Assembly (NCBI RefSeq): GCF_048263515.1
Contig: NZ_JBLXEC010000009.1
Location: 89,327-153,326 of the forward strand
DNA length: 64,000 bases
Direction of reading: 5' to 3'
From: Marinovum sp048263515
Lineage (GTDB): Bacteria > Pseudomonadota > Alphaproteobacteria > Rhodobacterales > Rhodobacteraceae
Both the position numbers and the translations under genes were made by a program. Under the pieces are notes generated by a model. The model saw nothing but the letters and a program-made list of their open reading frames with translations, did no database searches and was not told the origin of the DNA. Numbering within the stretch: position 1 is the first letter of the stretch; each line of letters opens with the position of its first letter. Positions 60,347 through 64,000 of this stretch are shown here, in pieces.

Positions 60347-61912
60347 ATGCGAAACCTGTCACTGTCACTGACCATGCTGGCGACAACCGCCATCACGGCC
60401 CCGGCCTTTGCCGAAAGCCATCTGCCGATCGTCGAGAAGCCGCTCGAGCTGACGATCCACATGCACTGGGCCCGCGCCCAGGGCTATGGCCCCGGCGGCG
60501 ACACCTCCAAGATCTATCCGGTCGAGGAAGTGGCCCGCGAGAAGACCAACATCCACCTGGTCGACAAGACCTCGGGCCGCAACTCCACCGACAACTCGGA
60601 AGCGATGAACCTGCTTCTGGCGACCGGTGACCTGCCCGACATCGTCGGCGGCGCCAACATCCGCCAGCCGGTCAACGAATACGGCCCCCAGGGCGCCTTC
60701 GTGGCCCTCAACGAGCTGGTCGAGGAACATGCCCCGAACATCAAGGCCTGGTTCGACGAGCATCCCGACATCTGGGACGCGATCTCGGCCTATGACGGCA
60801 ATGTCTATTACATTCCCTATCTGCCCGACGGCAAATATGCCCGCGCCTGGTTCGTGCGTCAGGACTGGCTCGACGCGCTGGGCCTCGAGCAGCCCGACAA
60901 TGTCGAAGAGCTCTATGACGTGCTGGTGGCCTTCCGCGACCAGGACCCCAACGGCAACGGCAAGAAGGACGAGATCCCGTTCTTCGTGCGCGACTGGGAA
61001 GAGGTCCTGCGCCTGCTGACGCTCTGGGATGCACGCTCGACCGGGGCGGATGTCTATCACCAGTTCTACATCAAGGACGGCCAGATCGTTCACCCCTACG
61101 CGCAGGAGGCCTATCGTGACGGTCTCGCCAATATCGCGCAGTGGTACGAAGAGGGCCTGATCGACCCCGAGGTCTTTACCCGCGGTTCGTCTGCGCGTGA
61201 CTACCTGCTGGGCGAGAACCTGGGCGGCATGACCCACGACTGGTTTGCCTCCACCAGCGGTTACAACGTGGCGCTGGCCGACAAGGTCGAGGGCTTCAAC
61301 TTCATCCCCTTCCTGCCGCCGAAATCGGTGTCCGGCAAGCGGATCGAGGAAAACCGCCGCATCCCGATGAAGCCCGATGGCTGGGCGATCAGCTTCTCCA
61401 ACGAGCATCCGGTCGAGACCATCAAGTACTTCGACTACTGGTTCTCGGAAGAGGGCGCGCTGCTGGCCAACTTCGGTGTCGAAGGCAAGACCTGGGACAT
61501 GGTCGACGGCGAGCCGATCTACAAGCCCGAGGTGCTCGACTCCGGTCAGCCGGTGAACAGCCAGATGTATCTCGAAGGCGCGCAGGTCTATCGCGGCTAC
61601 CCGCAGGACTACCGCTATGAGTGGCAGTGGACCCGCGACAGCGCCCGCGAAGGCATCGAGCTCTACGACTCCGAGGACCTGCTGGTCGAGCAGTTCCTGG
61701 GCGTCTCCTTCACCAAGGAAGAGCAGGCGGTCTACGACAAGTACTACCCCTCGCTCCAGACCTACATGCTGGAACGCCAGCAGGCCTGGATCCTCGGCAC
61801 CGGCGACGTCAAGGAAGACTGGGACGACTACATGTCCGCCCTCGACAAGATGGGCTACGACGACGTGCTCGAGGTCATGAACTCGGCCTACAAGCGCCAG
61901 TACGGCGGCTGA
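60347..61912 (+). CDS. algQ2: Extracellular solute-binding protein, AlgQ1/AlgQ2-like
   Basis: 521 residues with a signal peptide (MRNLSLSLTMLATTAITAPA, cleavage near AFA). The mature protein tracks the alginate-binding proteins AlgQ1/AlgQ2 along its whole length: LELTIHMHWA, ATGDLPDIVGG, YGPQGAFVALNELVEEHAP, YIPYLPDGKYARAWFVRQDW, the EF-hand-like calcium loop DPNGNGKKDEIPF, NLGGMTHDWFAST, PDGWAISF and a terminal YKRQYGG. There is no lipobox, so it is soluble in the periplasm. It is expected to bind uronate-rich oligosaccharides. AAAGGGAGG precedes the ATG. Confidence 0.88.
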   Translation: MRNLSLSLTMLATTAITAPAFAESHLPIVEKPLELTIHMHWARAQGYGPGGDTSKIYPVEEVAREKTNIHLVDKTSGRNSTDNSEAMNLLLATGDLPDIVGGANIRQPVNEYGPQGAFVALNELVEEHAPNIKAWFDEHPDIWDAISAYDGNVYYIPYLPDGKYARAWFVRQDWLDALGLEQPDNVEELYDVLVAFRDQDPNGNGKKDEIPFFVRDWEEVLRLLTLWDARSTGADVYHQFYIKDGQIVHPYAQEAYRDGLANIAQWYEEGLIDPEVFTRGSSARDYLLGENLGGMTHDWFASTSGYNVALADKVEGFNFIPFLPPKSVSGKRIEENRRIPMKPDGWAISFSNEHPVETIKYFDYWFSEEGALLANFGVEGKTWDMVDGEPIYKPEVLDSGQPVNSQMYLEGAQVYRGYPQDYRYEWQWTRDSAREGIELYDSEDLLVEQFLGVSFTKEEQAVYDKYYPSLQTYMLERQQAWILGTGDVKEDWDDYMSALDKMGYDDVLEVMNSAYKRQYGG

Positions 61913-61931
61913 TCCGAGCCTGACCGACCCC

Positions 61932-61958
61932 GCCTGCGGCCGCCTCCCGGCCGCAGGC
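61932..61958. other. Hairpin between the binding-protein and lyase genes
   Basis: The 11-bp perfect arms GCCTGCGGCCG (61932-61942) and CGGCCGCAGGC (61948-61958) enclose a 5-nt loop, followed by C-rich sequence and no T run. It probably limits read-through or protects the 3' end of the binding-protein message. Confidence 0.6.
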
Positions 61959-62001
61959 CCCCCCCTGAAAAGACACCCCGAAAGCGACAGGATACCCCCC
62001 G

Positions 62002-64000
62002 ATGCCCGGCGCCACCGCTCCCACGCTCGACGAACCCAGAACCGGCCGCCTGACGATCCAGTATGCGCCAGATGCCGACACGCCGGTCACCGAGAACCCG
62101 CCGCGCTTTACCTGGCTGCCGGTGATCGAGGACGAGGCCAGCTACCTGCTGCGGCTGTCGCGCGATCCGGGCTTTGCGCCCAAGGACACCCGGGTTCACG
62201 GCCCGGTGCCGCTGAACTTCTTCACCCCCGACGCGGTGCTCGAGCCCGGCACCTGGCACTGGTCCTATGCCGTGGCCGATGCCGCCGGCAAACCCGCCAC
62301 CGCCTGGAGCTCGACCCGCAGCTTCACCCTGGCCGAGGACCTGCCGGAAACCCCGCTGCCGTCGCGCGAGACCCGCTTTGACGGCGCGCCCACCAGCCAC
62401 CCGCGGCTCTGGCTCGATGCCGACCGGCTCGAGGACTTCCGCGAAGCGGTCAAGGCCGATCCCGACCATTGCACCTGGGGCACCTTCTACGCCAAATCCG
62501 TCCTGCCCTGGATGGAGCGCGAGATCACCACCGAGCCCGCCGGCTACGAGAACCACACCCGCACCGCGCCGGTCTGGCGCAAGACCTACATCGAGCTGCA
62601 GGAGGTGATGTATGCCATCCGTCACCTCGCCATCGGCGGCCAGGTGACCCGAGACCAGGCGATGCTTGACCGCGCCAGGGCCTGGCTGCTGGAGGCGGCC
62701 AGCTGGGACCCGATGGGCGTGACCAGCCGCGCCTATACCGACGAATGGGCCTACCGCGTCACCAACGCGCTGGCCTGGGGCTACGACTGGCTCTACAACG
62801 AGCTCTCGGACGACGAGCGCAAGCTGGTCCGCGACGCGCTGCACGCACGCACCCGCGACATTGCAGAACATGCGATCCTCAACGCCAAGATCCACCTCTT
62901 TCCCTATGACAGCCACGCCGTGCGCTCGGTCTCGCTGACCCTGATCCCGGCCTGCATCGCGCTCTTGGGCGAGGACGAGGACGGCACCGGCGAGGCCCGC
63001 GACTGGCTGAACTACTGCATCGAGTTCCTCGCCACGGTCTATTCGCCCTGGGGCGATGCCGATGGCGGCTGGGCCGAGGGCACCAACTACTGGATGATGG
63101 GCATGGCCTATCTGATCGAGGCGGCCAACCGGCTGAAAAGCTTTGCCGGCATCGACCTCTACAAGCGGCCGTTCTTCCGCAACACCGGTGACTTCCCGCT
63201 CTATTGCAAGGCGCCCAACACCCGCCGCGCCACATTCGGCGACGACAGCACCCAGGGCGATCTGCCCTGCATCAAGACCGGCATCAACCTGCGGCAATAC
63301 GCCGGTGTCACCGGCAATGGCGCCTACCAATGGTACCACGAGGAGCTCATGCGCCTGAACCCCGGCACCGAGGGCGCCTTCTACAACTGGGGCTGGTGGG
63401 ACACGCACTTCGACGAGCTGACCTATCTGACCGACTTCCCGCAGGTCGAGGCCTCCGATCCGCCCTCGGGCCTGCGCCACTTCCGCGGCATCGGCTGGGT
63501 CGGCATCCAGCACGAGATGGCCAATCCCGACGAGCACATCCAGTTCGTGTTCAAATCCTCGCGCTTCGGCTCGATCAGCCACAGCCACGGCGACCAGAAC
63601 GCCTTCTGCATGGCGGCCTATGGCGAGGACCTGGCGATCCAGTCGGGCTATTACGTCGCCTTCAACTCGACCATGCACCGGCTCTGGCGGCGCCAGACCG
63701 TCTCAAAAAACGCCATCCTGATCAATGGCAAGGGCCAATACGCCGACAAGGACAAGGCCCGCGCCATGGCCGCCACCGGCAAGATCCTCGCCGCCGAGGA
63801 GCGCGAGGATCACATGTATATCCACGGCGATGCCACCGCGGCCTACCGCTCGCTCTCGCCCGAGGTCACGCGGGCCGAGCGCGAGGTCTACTTCGTGCGC
63901 GGCAGCTACTTCGTGATCGTCGACACCGTGGACGCCGACGAACCGGTCACCATCGACTGGCTGCTGCATGCCAACCAGCCCTACGATCTGGGCAAGACCT
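62002..64000 (+). CDS. Heparinase II/III-family polysaccharide lyase with DUF4962-like N-terminus (PL15-like oligoalginate lyase), 3' end missing
   Basis: The open frame runs from ATG 62002 beyond the window (666 codons visible; no stop). There is no signal peptide, so it is cytoplasmic. Residues about 25-110 form a Fn3-like sandwich (ENPPRFTWLPVIEDEASYLL), then an alpha toroid (SHPRLWLDADRLEDFREAVK; YRVTNALAWGYDWLYNELSD; DGGWAEGTNYW), then the Heparinase_II_III beta domain with SHSHGDQNAFCMAAYGEDL and QSGYY. This order matches PL15 exo-lyases such as Atu3025 of Agrobacterium. Behind an AlgQ-type importer it would cut imported oligomers to unsaturated monomers. Other uronate polymers are possible. 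Confidence 0.82.
   Translation, partial: MPGATAPTLDEPRTGRLTIQYAPDADTPVTENPPRFTWLPVIEDEASYLLRLSRDPGFAPKDTRVHGPVPLNFFTPDAVLEPGTWHWSYAVADAAGKPATAWSSTRSFTLAEDLPETPLPSRETRFDGAPTSHPRLWLDADRLEDFREAVKADPDHCTWGTFYAKSVLPWMEREITTEPAGYENHTRTAPVWRKTYIELQEVMYAIRHLAIGGQVTRDQAMLDRARAWLLEAASWDPMGVTSRAYTDEWAYRVTNALAWGYDWLYNELSDDERKLVRDALHARTRDIAEHAILNAKIHLFPYDSHAVRSVSLTLIPACIALLGEDEDGTGEARDWLNYCIEFLATVYSPWGDADGGWAEGTNYWMMGMAYLIEAANRLKSFAGIDLYKRPFFRNTGDFPLYCKAPNTRRATFGDDSTQGDLPCIKTGINLRQYAGVTGNGAYQWYHEELMRLNPGTEGAFYNWGWWDTHFDELTYLTDFPQVEASDPPSGLRHFRGIGWVGIQHEMANPDEHIQFVFKSSRFGSISHSHGDQNAFCMAAYGEDLAIQSGYYVAFNSTMHRLWRRQTVSKNAILINGKGQYADKDKARAMAATGKILAAEEREDHMYIHGDATAAYRSLSPEVTRAEREVYFVRGSYFVIVDTVDADEPVTIDWLLHANQPYDLGKT

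Overview
The window is one stretch of a high-GC alphaproteobacterial chromosome, almost certainly a marine member of the Rhodobacteraceae (Roseobacter group). The evidence is the glyQ - small membrane protein - DUF1206 - glyS order, the hflK-hflC-DUF2065-degP cluster, a VPLPA-type C-terminal sorting signal, an alphaproteobacterial GAAC-N7-GAAC LexA box, and dispersed palindromic repeats of the kind common in this family. Nearly all of it is core genome. I see no phage, insertion sequence, rRNA operon or CRISPR array.

Layout. 1-1919: a CpdB-type periplasmic nucleotidase cut by the window edge. 2052-3840: a lower-GC patch with a secreted matrixin-like protease and a secreted unknown protein. 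3841-8456: pyrG, secG, a small membrane protein, purA and a DUF2842 protein. 8551-12352: a DMT exporter convergent with thiamine pyrophosphokinase, then a long acidic conserved protein. 12422-20366: sdaA, then rpiA-gor, hflK-hflC-DUF2065 and degP (envelope and redox stress, membrane proteolysis). 20529-25050: cold-shock protein, peptidoglycan-binding lipoprotein, a DnaE2 tail fragment behind an SOS box, a 2Fe-2S ferredoxin with an FG-GAP-like partner, and a protease-fold protein that has lost its catalytic triad. 25274-32507: the glycyl-tRNA synthetase locus and a divergent pyruvate phosphate dikinase. 32684-36759: SleB-type hydrolase, then folB-folP-glmM. 37025-40513: aminotransferase, two Lrp regulators and ilvC. 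40729-42241: a subtilase followed by a stand-alone propeptide/inhibitor-like protein. 42245-50776: UbiH-like hydroxylase, HAD phosphatase, GntR regulator, a large membrane glycosyltransferase, carA, a YqeY protein, a 210-bp tandem repeat block, a second glycosyltransferase and DUF2244. 51090-54718: a small secreted protein, ctaD with an FNR-like box, a 55-residue zinc-ribbon membrane protein, lipB and tRNA-Leu(GAG). 54834-64000: MATE exporter, GntR regulator and an ABC import operon ending in a heparinase/alginate-lyase family enzyme.

Most distinctive system. The last 7 kb form a catabolic module. A GntR/FCD regulator is divergent from an importer whose binding protein closely resembles AlgQ1/AlgQ2 of Sphingomonas sp. 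A1, including its calcium loop. The module also has AlgM1/AlgM2-type permeases, an AlgS-type ATPase and a PL15-like lyase. Two 14-nt near-identical operator-like sites lie exactly 20 bp apart in the divergent promoter. The likely substrate is alginate or another uronate oligosaccharide, taken up intact and cut in the cytoplasm.

Other observations worth following are the subtilase/I9-like gene pair, the SOS-controlled DnaE2 OB-fold remnant, the triad-less protease-like protein, the glycosyltransferase with an N-terminal MshEN-like domain, a 24-bp perfect inverted repeat between two Lrp genes, and an inverted repeat that would cover the folB ribosome-binding site. All similarity statements come from reading motifs and from recall of families; no database search was run.
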